A DNA stretch of 64,000 nucleotides, taken from the NCBI RefSeq assembly GCF_009649785.1, contig NZ_WJOK01000023.1:1-64000 (forward strand). The letters are read 5' to 3'. This DNA comes from Agrobacterium tumefaciens (GTDB lineage: Bacteria; Pseudomonadota; Alphaproteobacteria; Rhizobiales; Rhizobiaceae). Positions 52,996-61,588 of the stretch are shown one piece after another (the stretch's first letter is position 1; every line of letters starts with the position of its first letter). Under the pieces are notes generated by a model. It saw nothing but the letters and a program-made list of their open reading frames with translations, did not search any database and had not been told where the DNA came from. The translations under genes and the position numbers were made by a program.

Positions 52996-53409
52996 TTACC
53001 AGCCGTAGCTGAATGTCAGGCCGCTGCCGTTGTCTCCGTTCTGCTCCACGTTGGTTTCGGTGTTCCGCCCATACTGGAAAATGCCATAGGCATTGTTATT
53101 GCCGTTTTGCTGCAGCGTTGCGGAATGGCCGTTGCCCCGCTGCCGGATAAAGCCGAGATTGCCGCGACCGTTCTGGGCGATGCCTGCCGCATTTCCCCGG
53201 CCCAATTGCCGGATGTCTGCGTCTTTCAGATCGCGATAAAGCGAGTAGGCGCGCAGACCGGTTGAGAACAGATCCCCATCCCCGGAATTGCCGGGCGCGA
53301 GGTCAAAGGAAATGCGGCCACCGGCATGGGCGGGAGCCGTAAATCCGAGCGGCGCAAGGCCTCCGACAAGCAGAGTAACGGTGAGAAGTTTCAACACGTT
53401 GCGGGTCAT
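52996..53409 (-). CDS. Curlin-repeat protein (CsgB/CsgA-like)
   Basis: 137-aa exported amyloid subunit. Signal peptide 1-29, then a 40-residue linker and about four curlin repeats of the pattern Q-x-G-x-x-N-x-A-x-I-x-Q (DIRQLGRGNAAGIAQNGRGN, then two to three more), ending in a tyrosine/tryptophan. By its fewer repeats and longer linker it may be the nucleator (CsgB-like), but that is a guess. GGAGATCAGA precedes ATG 53409. It forms, with the other two, a leftward curli set. Confidence 0.82.
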   Translation of the reverse strand: MTRNVLKLLTVTLLVGGLAPLGFTAPAHAGGRISFDLAPGNSGDGDLFSTGLRAYSLYRDLKDADIRQLGRGNAAGIAQNGRGNLGFIRQRGNGHSATLQQNGNNNAYGIFQYGRNTETNVEQNGDNGSGLTFSYGW

Positions 53410-53577
53410 TCTGATCTCCATTCTGTCAGTGCCTTTGCCGATGATCCACTCTCGCATCCTGCAACTGAACCCGAACGGAATTGCCCATTCACATGTCGTT
53501 CAGTCGCTGCACGAGGATCAAAGAAAAGGGCGCTCAACTGGCGCCCTCTCTGGTGGAAATGTATAGTTGAAGTCAGC

Positions 53578-53976
53578 CTAGTCGCCGCCAACCTGCTTCG
53601 TGCAGCTGAAGCGCCTGCCATCGATTTCGAGATCCAGCACTGCCTTGTACTGCGCTCCCTTCGCGCCAAGCGTTACCGAACTCAGAAGTTGCGAACGCCC
53701 GGCAGCGGCATCAAAGCCGCCGCCCTGGTTGATGACGGAACTCCCGCTGCCTCCTGAATTTTCGACGTGAAAGGCATAGGTACCTCCAGCACCGGTGTTG
53801 CCCTTTGCGAAGGCCTCCAGCCTGACCATGCCCGCCTGTGGTGTTGCCTTGATCTCGCAAAGCTTGCCTTCGCTCAGGTCATTTGCGGTCGACATGGCTG
53901 CAATGGCGCCGAAGGGAAGCAGTGCAACGGCAAGGATAGCCGCCAGGCGGCGTGGATGTGTGACGCTATGGGGCAT
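53578..53976 (-). CDS. csgH: Curli assembly inhibitor/chaperone CsgH-like protein
   Basis: 132-aa exported protein. Signal peptide residues 1-27; mature part with the CsgH pattern LCEIKATPQAGMVRLEAFA..GTYAFHVENSGGSGSSVINQGGGFD and a single C-terminal cysteine paired with the N-terminal one (LCEI and SCTKQV). In alphaproteobacteria CsgH is a periplasmic beta-sandwich that blocks premature amyloid formation by CsgA. Its place between two curlin genes supports the call. AAGGAGAC before the start. Confidence 0.85.
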   Translation of the reverse strand: MPHSVTHPRRLAAILAVALLPFGAIAAMSTANDLSEGKLCEIKATPQAGMVRLEAFAKGNTGAGGTYAFHVENSGGSGSSVINQGGGFDAAAGRSQLLSSVTLGAKGAQYKAVLDLEIDGRRFSCTKQVGGD

Positions 53977-54041
53977 GGCTAGTCTCCTTGATGATCTGTT
54001 GACTTGATCTCGACCAGTTGCACGTCAAGGCCTGTGGCGGC

Positions 54042-54479
54042 TTAAGGGCAGGCCTGCACGAAGGCCGCGACATTGTCATTACCGCCCTGGTTCACATTGG
54101 CGCTGCAGCCACGGCCAACCTGAACACCAGCCGCGATGTTGCCGTTGCCGTCCTGGGTCAGGATGGTGGTGTGGTTGGAGCCGAACTGGCCGATGCCCGC
54201 CACGTTGCGGCTGCCGTTCTGATAGGTGGAGCCGTAATTGTCATGCCCCTCCTGACCGACAGCCGAAAGGTTGTGACGACCATATTGATGGCCGACGATC
54301 CGGTTATAGCCGCCGTTCTGGTAGGTGCGGATCCGGTTGCCATAACCTTCCTGTGCACCACCGGCAGAGTTCGACCAGCCATATTGTTCGATGCGCACAT
54401 CGTTGGCCATGACGGGGGCCGTGGCGGTGAAGCCAACGAGAGCGGAGAGTGCAATTGCAACGAAAGACGTACGGATCAT
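54042..54479 (-). CDS. csgA: Curlin-repeat major subunit (CsgA-like)
   Basis: 145-aa exported amyloid subunit. Signal peptide 1-24 (cut after Val-Met-Ala), then five to six curlin repeats (QYGWSNSAGGAQEGYGN, TYQNGGYNRIVGHQYGRHN, and so on) with the regularly spaced Gln, Gly and Asn of CsgA. A cysteine pair at the very end is unusual for CsgA. GAGGAGACAGTC precedes ATG 54479. Likely the first gene of a csgA-csgH-csgB transcript; the csgG/csgE/csgF export genes are not in the window. Confidence 0.87.
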   Translation of the reverse strand: MIRTSFVAIALSALVGFTATAPVMANDVRIEQYGWSNSAGGAQEGYGNRIRTYQNGGYNRIVGHQYGRHNLSAVGQEGHDNYGSTYQNGSRNVAGIGQFGSNHTTILTQDGNGNIAAGVQVGRGCSANVNQGGNDNVAAFVQACP

Positions 54480-54646
54480 GACTGTCTCCTCAGGCGGATA
54501 AGACCGCGGTTGAACGTCTTTGTTGTAGACGGTCCCGTTGGAACGGAAGCTGAAGAGATTATTCAGTCGTGGTTCATTGGCGGGGTATGGTCCCAGCGTC
54601 GCAACAATGGTGACGAACATGATGACTAAAGTTTTCTTGGCATGAT

Positions 54647-54672
54647 GAAACCAAATTGGCTCGCCTTTCGTA
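54647..54672 (+). promoter_or_regulatory. ECF promoter of the membrane protein-lipocalin-SDR operon
   Basis: Plus strand GAAAC (54647-54651), 17 bases, CGTA (54669-54672), exactly the word and spacing of the two promoters at 45832-45921. It lies 52 bases before ATG 54725, which supports that start and places this operon in the same regulon. Confidence 0.7.
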
Positions 54673-54724
54673 CATGGCTTGCGCCTTCAATGTTCAGGCG
54701 GAAAGGGAGACGAATCTGGGTCCG

Positions 54725-55288
54725 ATGGAGCTTCAAAGCCGCGCTAGCCAGCCCGCAAATGCAGGGTCTGCTGCAAGAGATGATCTGACACGAGCAACCA
54801 TAACCGTTGCCTGGGTCATCATCCTCAACAAGCCATTTTATCCGCTTTACGTGTGGTATCTGGTCGATGACGGAGCCATGGCATCGCTTGTCACCCTATT
54901 GTCGGTGCCATTCTTTCTCGCGATACCATTCCTGGCGAAAAAATCCCCGTTGGCCGCGCGCCTCGCTCTCCCTTTGGTGGGAACAATCGACACGCTGTTT
55001 GAAACCAAAATATTCGGCCATGCTTCTGGCACCGAATTTTTCTTCGCAGCCTGCATCATGCTTGCAGCCATGTCGTTCCGCGCAGACGAGAAGCTCTGGC
55101 AATATGCGACGGCAATCCTCGTCTTCATCGCTTTCTTTTTCTCGCGGACGTTTCTGGGCGCGCCGCTGCAATCCTGGTCGGCAGATGATCTTGCAACGCT
55201 TCTCAATCTGAATGCGTTCTCTGCCGCCAGCCTCATGGTCTTTATCGCCCTTAGATATGCCGGCATTTCACGGCGAACCGAAATCTGA
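54725..55288 (+). CDS. Polytopic membrane protein of unknown function
   Basis: 187-aa inner-membrane protein with about five to six spans (first near 28-47). It has no signal peptide; the polar N-terminus of about 20 residues faces the cytoplasm. No family recognised, although small membrane proteins of this kind occur beside lipocalin genes in light/singlet-oxygen loci. Start chosen from the ECF promoter upstream rather than the in-frame codon at 54656. Followed after 31 bases by the lipocalin gene. Confidence 0.65.
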   Translation: MELQSRASQPANAGSAARDDLTRATITVAWVIILNKPFYPLYVWYLVDDGAMASLVTLLSVPFFLAIPFLAKKSPLAARLALPLVGTIDTLFETKIFGHASGTEFFFAACIMLAAMSFRADEKLWQYATAILVFIAFFFSRTFLGAPLQSWSADDLATLLNLNAFSAASLMVFIALRYAGISRRTEI

Positions 55289-55319
55289 ACAAGAGCCGTG
55301 CCATCGACAGGAGGAGTTT

Positions 55320-55850
55320 ATGCTTAGACAATGTAACCGCGTGATTGGCGCCCTGACATTTTCGCTGTTTCTGTTTGCCGGTTCTGCGGTTTCCGCAGCC
55401 CCCAAACCGGTTGCCGTGGGTCTCGATCATTACCGCGGTACCTGGCTTGAAATCGGCCGTACACCCATGTTGCTTACAGACGGATGTGTTGCAGGATATT
55501 CCACCTATCGGCAGGGAGCATCGACAGATGAAGTGCTGATAGAAGATGGCTGTCGAGCAGGAAATCCGAATGGTCGCCTCAAGACGGTGAACGGCGTCGG
55601 CAAGATCGAGGATTTCGGATCAACCAATGCGAAGATGCGCGTTCGCTACCCTCTTTTCATCACATTCAATTATTGGGTTTTCTACAAATCGCCTGATAAG
55701 TCCTGGTTCATCAGCGCCAACCCGTCGACCGGCGATGTGTGGATCTACGCCCGCAACATCCCGTCCAAAACGAAGCTCAATAAAATGATCATGAAAGCAC
55801 GTGAGCTTGGCTACGACGTCAGCAAGCTCGAGTTTCCGGTCCAGAAATAA
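55320..55850 (+). CDS. Bacterial lipocalin (Blc-like)
   Basis: 176-aa exported lipocalin. Signal peptide 1-25 (no lipobox), then the lipocalin GxW motif in YRGTWLEIGRTP near residue 40, the CVAGYSTYR and VRYPLFITFNYWVFY strands, and a C-terminal region with the family's YDVSKLEF motif. It probably binds fatty acids or lysophospholipids in the periplasm, fitting the lipid-modification genes that share its promoter type. AGGAGGAG precedes the ATG. Confidence 0.87.
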   Translation: MLRQCNRVIGALTFSLFLFAGSAVSAAPKPVAVGLDHYRGTWLEIGRTPMLLTDGCVAGYSTYRQGASTDEVLIEDGCRAGNPNGRLKTVNGVGKIEDFGSTNAKMRVRYPLFITFNYWVFYKSPDKSWFISANPSTGDVWIYARNIPSKTKLNKMIMKARELGYDVSKLEFPVQK

Positions 55851-55869
55851 CAGCTGATGGAGCGCATGG

Positions 55870-56571
55870 ATGATGCAGTCGCTTGAAAATGGCTACAGGG
55901 CGATCGTCTTGGGCGCATCCGGCGGCATTGGTGGAGCCCTGTTGTCGTACTTCGAGGCCGACCCTCGTTGCGCGTTCGCCTTGCCGCTCTCGCGAAGCGT
56001 CGATGGTCTCGACATAACGAACGAAACCAGAGTGCGCGAAGTTGCCGCCCGTCTGGAGGCTCAGCGCGGCTCCTTCGACCTGATATTCAATGCAACCGGT
56101 GCCTTGACGGTCGATGGTGCCGGTCCCGAAAAGTCGATAAGGGCGATCGACGAAGTTCACATGACGAGGCAGTTTGCGGTCAATGCCGTAGGCCCCGCTT
56201 TGCTGCTCAAGTATTTCACCCCGCTTCTGCGCAGAGACAGGCGAACCATTTTCGCCTCCCTGTCCGCGCGTGTTGGCTCGATTGGCGACAACAGATTGGG
56301 CGGATGGATCTCCTACAGGGCGTCCAAGGCCGCTCACAATCAGATCATCCGAACCGCAGCCATCGAAATCGCCCGCACAAACCCACAGGCCATCATCGTG
56401 GCGCTTCATCCCGGAACAGTCGAAACAGAGCTGTCCCAGCAATTTTCGAAGGGCAAAGACTTGTTCACCCCGCAGCAGTCTGCCGCGCGACTGATGGAAA
56501 CAATCAATGATCTCACACCGGCACAAACAGGGCAGTTTTTTGCCTATGACGGTTCAAGGATCGAATGGTGA
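55870..56571 (+). CDS. Short-chain dehydrogenase/reductase
   Basis: 233-aa NAD(P)-dependent SDR. The nucleotide motif is at the start (VLGASGGIGGALLSYF, residues 13-28), the NATGALT motif near 75, and the catalytic YRASK (Tyr-Lys) near 157. It lacks the C-terminal extension of larger SDRs; C-factor-like small SDRs of this length occur in light-inducible operons with lipocalin and photolyase genes. Last gene of the ECF operon, 19 bases after the lipocalin stop. Confidence 0.88.
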   Translation: MMQSLENGYRAIVLGASGGIGGALLSYFEADPRCAFALPLSRSVDGLDITNETRVREVAARLEAQRGSFDLIFNATGALTVDGAGPEKSIRAIDEVHMTRQFAVNAVGPALLLKYFTPLLRRDRRTIFASLSARVGSIGDNRLGGWISYRASKAAHNQIIRTAAIEIARTNPQAIIVALHPGTVETELSQQFSKGKDLFTPQQSAARLMETINDLTPAQTGQFFAYDGSRIEW

Positions 56572-56884
56572 GTGCCGGCATTCGTTGACGCCGGCGAATT
56601 TGAAGTGAGCGAATGATGGGGCATCATACCGCTGAAACTCTTTCCTGGTTGTCTCGTGATTTGCTCACTCCCATAACGGAGTGTCCGGCTGAGGAGGCGC
56701 GCAATTAGCGTCGTGGCTATTGAACAAGAGTAATTTACGATGCAAAGGCGCCCTTGTTGGAACGACCAAATAAGGTTTTGTTGAAAAGAATTGCGACGCT
56801 CGCAATCCCGAATCGACCTTGCCCCTACAGCTGCTACGACCTTGATTCTCAACTGCTCTTAGGCAACATATCAAGCCGGCCTAC
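56572..56884. other. Intergenic region between SDR and citrate-synthase-like genes
   Basis: No gene found. A GCCGGC (56574-56579) / GCCGGC (56590-56595) hairpin lies right after the SDR stop and may end that transcript; there is no T run. The rest, which is notably poorer in GC, shows nothing I can name. The genes on both sides converge here. Confidence 0.4.
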
Positions 56885-58066
56885 CTAATGCCCCAAGTAC
56901 CGGGCTCGAGGTCTTATTAGCTTGCCATCGAGCTTTTGCTCCAGAGCATGCGCGACCCAGCCCACAGTTCGAGCAATCGCGAAAAGGGCCAGAGCTGAAC
57001 CGCGGGGAAGATTTAAGCTACGGCGCAGGCTGACAAGAGCGACATCACAGGTCGGTAATTGTCCGGCGGTCTCGTTCATGACTTGCAACAGTTCGTCCCG
57101 CAGTGTTCTAGGCGGCAGATGTGGAAGCAAACCGCTCGCTCTTGGATCCCCTTCCGGATAAAGCGGATGGTGAAAGCCAGGAATTGTTTCACCTCGCCGG
57201 AGACGTTGATCGATCACTCGCTCAGCATCCCCATACTGCTCCAGCTCATCGAAAAGCAATTCGACAAGGCTGGTCATTCCACCGTGCAAGGGCCCACTCA
57301 GGGCGGATAGTCCGGCGTTCAGACAAGCACCGAGGGACGCGCCTGTGGACGCAACGACGCGTACGGCAAATGTCGAGGCATTGAGTTCATGGTCGGCCTG
57401 CAGAACAAGGGCGCGACGGATAAGATCCGCGCCGAGACTGTCTGCCTGCCAGGCATCGGCAAGAAACAGGTGAACTGGCTGCTTGTCCGGCTGACGTGAG
57501 GCGCAGGCGGCAGCTGTGGCTCGCAACATGTTAGCGGCACCAGGCCATAGACGACGATTGTCGCGCTGCCAGGCGGTGAGGCGGCCAGCTTCAACCAAAG
57601 GAAGGAGCGTCTGACAGCGCTCCGTCAGCGGCAGCTCCCGGGCGTGGTCGAGGACAGCGTGTGGCCATGGCGCTGGAGCGGCCTTTATGTCAGCGAAAGG
57701 ATCATTGTCGCCGCAATCCCAGAGTAGTCGCGCAATATCCTCGAGACATGCATCGTGTGAAAGTGTTAGGGCGTCTCGGCCACGATAGCGCAACTGGCCT
57801 TCGGCGATCTCGGTAATTGAGGATTCCAGCACTGGCAGTCCCCAGTCCAGTGCGGTCGCCGCCACCTGTTTCGGGCGCCGACCAACGGCCTTTCTTTTTT
57901 TCAACACTTCAATGTCATGTGCGCTGTAGAGTCTGCGGCGGGGGTCATCCGGCGAGCCGCTGGTACGGATCAGTCCACGGCTCACATACGCATAAAGTGT
58001 TGCCCGGCTTATGCCCAATTCGGACGCGGCGTGAGCGGCTGTCATGAATTTGTCAGAATGGTGCAT
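56885..58066 (-). CDS. Citrate-synthase-family protein with N-terminal helix-turn-helix
   Basis: 393 aa from ATG 58066. Residues 8-60 form a MerR/AlpA-like helix-turn-helix (TAAHAASELGISRATLYAYVSRGLIRTSG), followed by the citrate-synthase fold with substrate His motifs in GPLHGG and GFHHPLYPEGDPR and the catalytic Asp position in CDVAL. Such fusions are rare outside alphaproteobacteria and could be an enzyme that controls transcription, or a regulator that uses the fold as an acyl-CoA sensor. It is divergent from the second citrate-synthase-like gene across 94 bases that hold a perfect 6-bp dyad. Confidence 0.87.
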   Translation of the reverse strand: MHHSDKFMTAAHAASELGISRATLYAYVSRGLIRTSGSPDDPRRRLYSAHDIEVLKKRKAVGRRPKQVAATALDWGLPVLESSITEIAEGQLRYRGRDALTLSHDACLEDIARLLWDCGDNDPFADIKAAPAPWPHAVLDHARELPLTERCQTLLPLVEAGRLTAWQRDNRRLWPGAANMLRATAAACASRQPDKQPVHLFLADAWQADSLGADLIRRALVLQADHELNASTFAVRVVASTGASLGACLNAGLSALSGPLHGGMTSLVELLFDELEQYGDAERVIDQRLRRGETIPGFHHPLYPEGDPRASGLLPHLPPRTLRDELLQVMNETAGQLPTCDVALVSLRRSLNLPRGSALALFAIARTVGWVAHALEQKLDGKLIRPRARYLGH

Positions 58067-58078
58067 GGCGTTCTCATA

Positions 58079-58095
58079 TTGATTATATGAATCAA
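58079..58095. promoter_or_regulatory. Dyad in the divergent citrate-synthase-like promoter
   Basis: TTGATT (58079-58084), ATATG, AATCAA (58090-58095), a perfect 6-bp inverted repeat in an AT-rich stretch between the divergent genes. A likely binding site for the helix-turn-helix protein encoded at its left. Confidence 0.55.
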
Positions 58096-58160
58096 GATTG
58101 ACGATATATATGTGGTGCAGCATCTTCAAGGCCATTCGCGTTGAACTGAGGAGAATGACA

Positions 58161-59261
58161 GTGTCTGCAATACCCGCTTTCGTTGGCCGCATTCCGGCTT
58201 CCGGCCTTGATGAAGTCGTCGCCGCCGAAACAATCCTCAGTCACGTGGATGGACAGGCGGGTGAACTGATCATTCGCGGGCATCACTTGGCTGAACTGGC
58301 TGACTGGTCTTTCGAGCAGATGCTGGAACTCCTCTGGGACGGGCAGACCCCGGAGGTGATGACTATGCAAAGCATTCGAGTTAAACTGGGAGTGGCACGG
58401 CAGCGCGCGTTCGACCTCATGCAGCCCTTGCTTCCCGTCCTGCCCAATCTTTCCTCTGTCGAGGCGTTGCGCCTTCTGTTGTCTTCTTTGCCAGACGAGG
58501 AAAGCACTCCGCATCACGTGATGGCTGTTGCGGCCGTTCCGGTCTTTGCCGCGGCCATCGTCCGAAGCAGGCGGGGTCTTGTCGCGATTGCGCCCGATGC
58601 CATGCTCTCCTTTTCAGCCGACTTTCTGTACATGATATCCGGTGCTCAGGCGTCGCCAGATAAGGTGAGGGCGCTTGATGCATACCTGACCACGGTTGCC
58701 GATCATGGATTGAATGCTTCAACCTTCAGCGCGCGGGTTATTGCCTCGACGGGGGCGGGGCTTTTTTCATCTGTGGTTGGGGGGCTTTGCGCCTTGAAGG
58801 GGCCTCTCCACGGCGGGGCGCCGGGTCCAGTGCTCGATATGCTTGACGCGATTGGATCAGAGGCAAACATAAGTCCATGGCTGCGAGCTGCACTGACCCG
58901 GGGCGAGCGATTGATGGGTTTCGGCCACCGGATCTACCGCGTGCGAGATCCGCGTGCAGACGTGTTGAAGGGGGCTGTGGCGGCTCTCGCGGACGGCTCC
59001 GATCGTATTTCCTTTGCGGCTAAGGTGGAGGAGGAGGCGCTTACGCTTCTAAAGGAAAAGAAGCCCCTGCGCCCACTGCAGACAAATGTAGAATTCTATA
59101 CGGCGCTTGTACTGGAGGCCGTTGGTTTCCCCCGCGACAGTTTTACGAATGTCTTTGCAGCAGGACGAATGGCGGGCTGGACAGCCCACGTGCTGGAACA
59201 GGAGCGCACCGGACGGCTCATCCGGCCACAATCCCGCTACATCGGCCCTCAACCGAGATGA
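58161..59261 (+). CDS. Citrate-synthase-family protein (two-gene system partner)
   Basis: 366 aa from GTG 58161, chosen because GAGGAG lies seven bases before it (ATG 58155 is the alternative). Short, bacterial citrate-synthase-like fold with the His motifs in GPLHGG and GFGHRIYRVRDPRAD; at the position of the catalytic Asp (NVDFY in active enzymes) it has Glu (NVEFY). The enzyme may be impaired, or act on another acyl-CoA, such as a methylcitrate-type or citramalate-type reaction. Co-occurs with the helix-turn-helix version in other rhizobia, as far as I recall. Confidence 0.85.
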   Translation: MSAIPAFVGRIPASGLDEVVAAETILSHVDGQAGELIIRGHHLAELADWSFEQMLELLWDGQTPEVMTMQSIRVKLGVARQRAFDLMQPLLPVLPNLSSVEALRLLLSSLPDEESTPHHVMAVAAVPVFAAAIVRSRRGLVAIAPDAMLSFSADFLYMISGAQASPDKVRALDAYLTTVADHGLNASTFSARVIASTGAGLFSSVVGGLCALKGPLHGGAPGPVLDMLDAIGSEANISPWLRAALTRGERLMGFGHRIYRVRDPRADVLKGAVAALADGSDRISFAAKVEEEALTLLKEKKPLRPLQTNVEFYTALVLEAVGFPRDSFTNVFAAGRMAGWTAHVLEQERTGRLIRPQSRYIGPQPR

Positions 59262-59709
59262 GATCATTGTGTCGGTGTGATGCGTGTAAACACTAATACA
59301 AACGTCGCCGATTGGCAGTTTGAGTCCATAATGTCATCGAAATTGCGTCGGCCCACCCTTACCAAGCAGATTGAATGCCAGACGTTTGGTTTGTCGTTTC
59401 ACTGAGCGATCTCTGGCGCTCCTGCCAGATCGCATCGGCGACAATTCTGCTTATGTCTCTCTCGCCACGGCACAGGTGCTTAGACGTGATGACCCAAGCC
59501 ATCATTTTTACGTCTTCCGGATAATCGCTCTGATCAACTGGCATTGCACTAGGTCCATTTCTCTTGGGTTGACTAAGCAAAAGTTGCATTGCGCAGACCT
59601 GTTGTCACCTAGGCTCAAGGTGCAGTTCCAAAATGTAGAGACGCCCGACGCTTGAAAGCGCCGGAGCCTCCAGTTTCGGCCTGCTTCAGGATGCGCATAC
59701 GAGGTTGCC
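59262..59709. other. Gene-poor, lower-GC region
   Basis: No convincing gene. A minus-strand open frame at 59359-59589 (its second half reads MAWVITSKHLCRGERDISRIVADAIWQERQ) has some protein-like character, and the segment from about 59505 might be a real small gene, but there is no strong ribosome site and no family match. Codon use here and to the right is less GC-rich than in the first 59 kb. Confidence 0.35.
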
Positions 59710-60069
59710 TTACTCTCGCTGACGATCGACGAAAAGCATTTTTCCAAAATCGCTCAAAATCGATTGCCTCAGCGCATTTCTTATGTCCTGTTCGAATTCG
59801 TCGGGTGATCCTTGTTGAGTACTTACGTAACTGAGTCCTGATGTAGAGGCTGCATGGATGAAGCTGCTGAACGCGACTTCATCATTCACCAAGCCTTTAA
59901 GCGCTTTCGTGCAGGATACTACGGCCTCTTTGTACGATTTATCGCGAGAGCCTGGCCACTGATCAAGGAGATAGGATGCCGCACCACGTGTCGATGAGAT
60001 GCGGGTGTATATCCGCTTCTGGCCGCCAAGCTCGATCTTAACCGTACTGTACCACCTTCCAGGTTCCAT
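59710..60069 (-). CDS. DUF982 protein
   Basis: 119-aa protein with a DUF982 domain: WYSTVKIELGGQKR, then TRGAASYLLDQWPGSRDKSYKEAVVSCTKALKGLVNDEVAFSSFIHAA. This family is frequent in rhizobia, often in many copies near mobile or symbiotic DNA; its function is unknown. ATG 60069 gives the family start; a longer frame from 60090 exists. A C-terminal tail of about 40 residues beyond the domain is not conserved in my memory. Orphan gene in low-GC DNA. Confidence 0.8.
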   Translation of the reverse strand: MEPGRWYSTVKIELGGQKRIYTRISSTRGAASYLLDQWPGSRDKSYKEAVVSCTKALKGLVNDEVAFSSFIHAASTSGLSYVSTQQGSPDEFEQDIRNALRQSILSDFGKMLFVDRQRE

Positions 60070-60660
60070 CTGCGATCTCCAAGCGAACAAAGATTATATT
60101 ACTTTGTTGTCCTTGCGCGAGGCTTGTTCAAATCGGCTGAACATAATGGATCAGGAAATATTACCCGTCGCGATTATTCTTATGTTTGATTGCAGTGGTG
60201 GCCCCGCCTTACCTACCACATATAATTGCGATGCCGAGCGAGGTGCTGCTTGAGCAGGTTAGGGGCAAAACTTGCGTTGCGAGTTGAGGCCGCAAGGGCT
60301 TGCTCCCAAAACGCAGTGAGCGATGAGGGCAACGGAGTGATTCATATGGGACTTTTAAAAATAATCACTTGGATGGATTCGTCAGAAGCTGCCAGTGCGC
60401 GAAATCAGCCTATGACCGCATTGTCGCGCAACACGATTGCGAAGTGGCTGAGAGTTGGCGCGAGCGAACCGAAGTTCACGGCAACAGCGCGTTTGAGGTG
60501 AGGGGGTGCGCCAACTACATCAATCCTGCGGATATGATCCCGAATACAGTGAAGTGGTCAAGCAGTCGCTGTCTGCAATAAAATCGTCTGTGATCATAAA
60601 GCACACCAAAGCTCTATATTGGATAATTACTATCTACTGCTCACACACTCAAGCGATCGT
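60070..60660. other. Non-coding, degenerate region, possible transposase remnant
   Basis: 591 bases with no intact gene. One frame (about 60412-60485) reads LSRNTIAKWLRVGASEPKF, close to the helix-turn-helix segment of IS21-type IstA transposases as I recall it. No terminal repeats or flanking duplication were found, and the frame is closed shortly after. The rest is low-GC and shows no structure I can name. Confidence 0.4.
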
Positions 60661-61542
60661 CTATCGGAGATTTTCCGTTGGCGAGGCCGCCAGGTTTTTA
60701 AGATAATGACCGTACGAGCTCTTTCCGAGCTTTACCGAGAGTTCGTGAAGTTGCCCGTTGTCGATGAACCCCATTCGAAGTGCCACTTCTTCGGGTGAAG
60801 CGATCTTGAATCCTTGCCGTTTCTCCAGTGTGCTGACGAAGTTGGCCGCTTCTAGCAGGCTATCCGGTGTTCCGGTGTCGAGCCACGCATAGCCACGCCC
60901 CATCAATTCCACAGAAAGTTCGCCTCTTTCAAGATATATGCGGTTGATGTCGGTGATCTCTAATTCACCGCGCTGCGAAGGCTTTAGGTTAGCGGCCATG
61001 TCGACAACCTGTTCATCATAAAAATATAGACCTGTAACGGCCCAGTTGCTTGCAGGAGAAACGGGCTTCTCCTCAATTGAGAGAGCTTTCATCGACGCAT
61101 CGAATTCCACCACACCGTAGCGTTCTGGATCTGTTACGTGATAGGCAAAGACACGGGCGCCTTTGTTCTTATCTTTGGGTTGCATTAATTCGGCCAGCCC
61201 GTGGCCATAATAGATATTGTCTCCCAAGATTAGAGCCGATGGGTTCTTGCCCACAAAATCAGCGCCAATGATATATGCTTGCGCCAAGCCATCGGGGCTC
61301 GGCTGAACGGCGTATTTAAGGGAAATTCCCCATTGGCTTCCATCACCCAGCAACCGCTTAAAAGCTTCATTATCGTGTGGAGTAGTGATAATCAGAATTT
61401 CACGAATTCCGGCCAACATCAGCGTTGTGAGTGGGTAGTAAATCATCGGTTTGTCGTAAACCGGCATCAACTGCTTGGAGACAGCCATTGTTATTGGAAA
61501 TAGCCGCGAGCCAGAGCCTCCCGCCAAAATGATTCCCTTCAT
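60661..61542 (-). CDS. rfbA: Glucose-1-phosphate thymidylyltransferase
   Basis: 293-aa RmlA, the first enzyme of dTDP-L-rhamnose synthesis, joining glucose-1-phosphate with dTTP. The nucleotide-binding [16 protein letters not shown] is at the start, with [16 protein letters not shown] and the VSAPSGNWAV-like [14 protein letters not shown] segment. AAAGGA precedes ATG 61542 (an upstream in-frame start at 61569 lacks one). Last gene of the rfbCBDA run, 46 bases after rfbD. Confidence 0.95.
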   Translation of the reverse strand: MKGIILAGGSGSRLFPITMAVSKQLMPVYDKPMIYYPLTTLMLAGIREILIITTPHDNEAFKRLLGDGSQWGISLKYAVQPSPDGLAQAYIIGADFVGKNPSALILGDNIYYGHGLAELMQPKDKNKGARVFAYHVTDPERYGVVEFDASMKALSIEEKPVSPASNWAVTGLYFYDEQVVDMAANLKPSQRGELEITDINRIYLERGELSVELMGRGYAWLDTGTPDSLLEAANFVSTLEKRQGFKIASPEEVALRMGFIDNGQLHELSVKLGKSSYGHYLKNLAASPTENLR

Positions 61543-61588
61543 GGGTTTTCCTTTAATAGGTTTCGACAATTCATTTCATTCATTTTGT

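Noticed and set aside
56574-56595. GCCGGC hairpin after the SDR gene as a strong terminator
   Set aside because: The stem is only six bases and lacks a T run, so it is mentioned in the intergenic entry and not called as a terminator.
59371-59655. 94-codon plus-strand frame in the gene-poor region
   Set aside because: No ribosome site, no recognisable family, and its opposite strand has an equally open frame.
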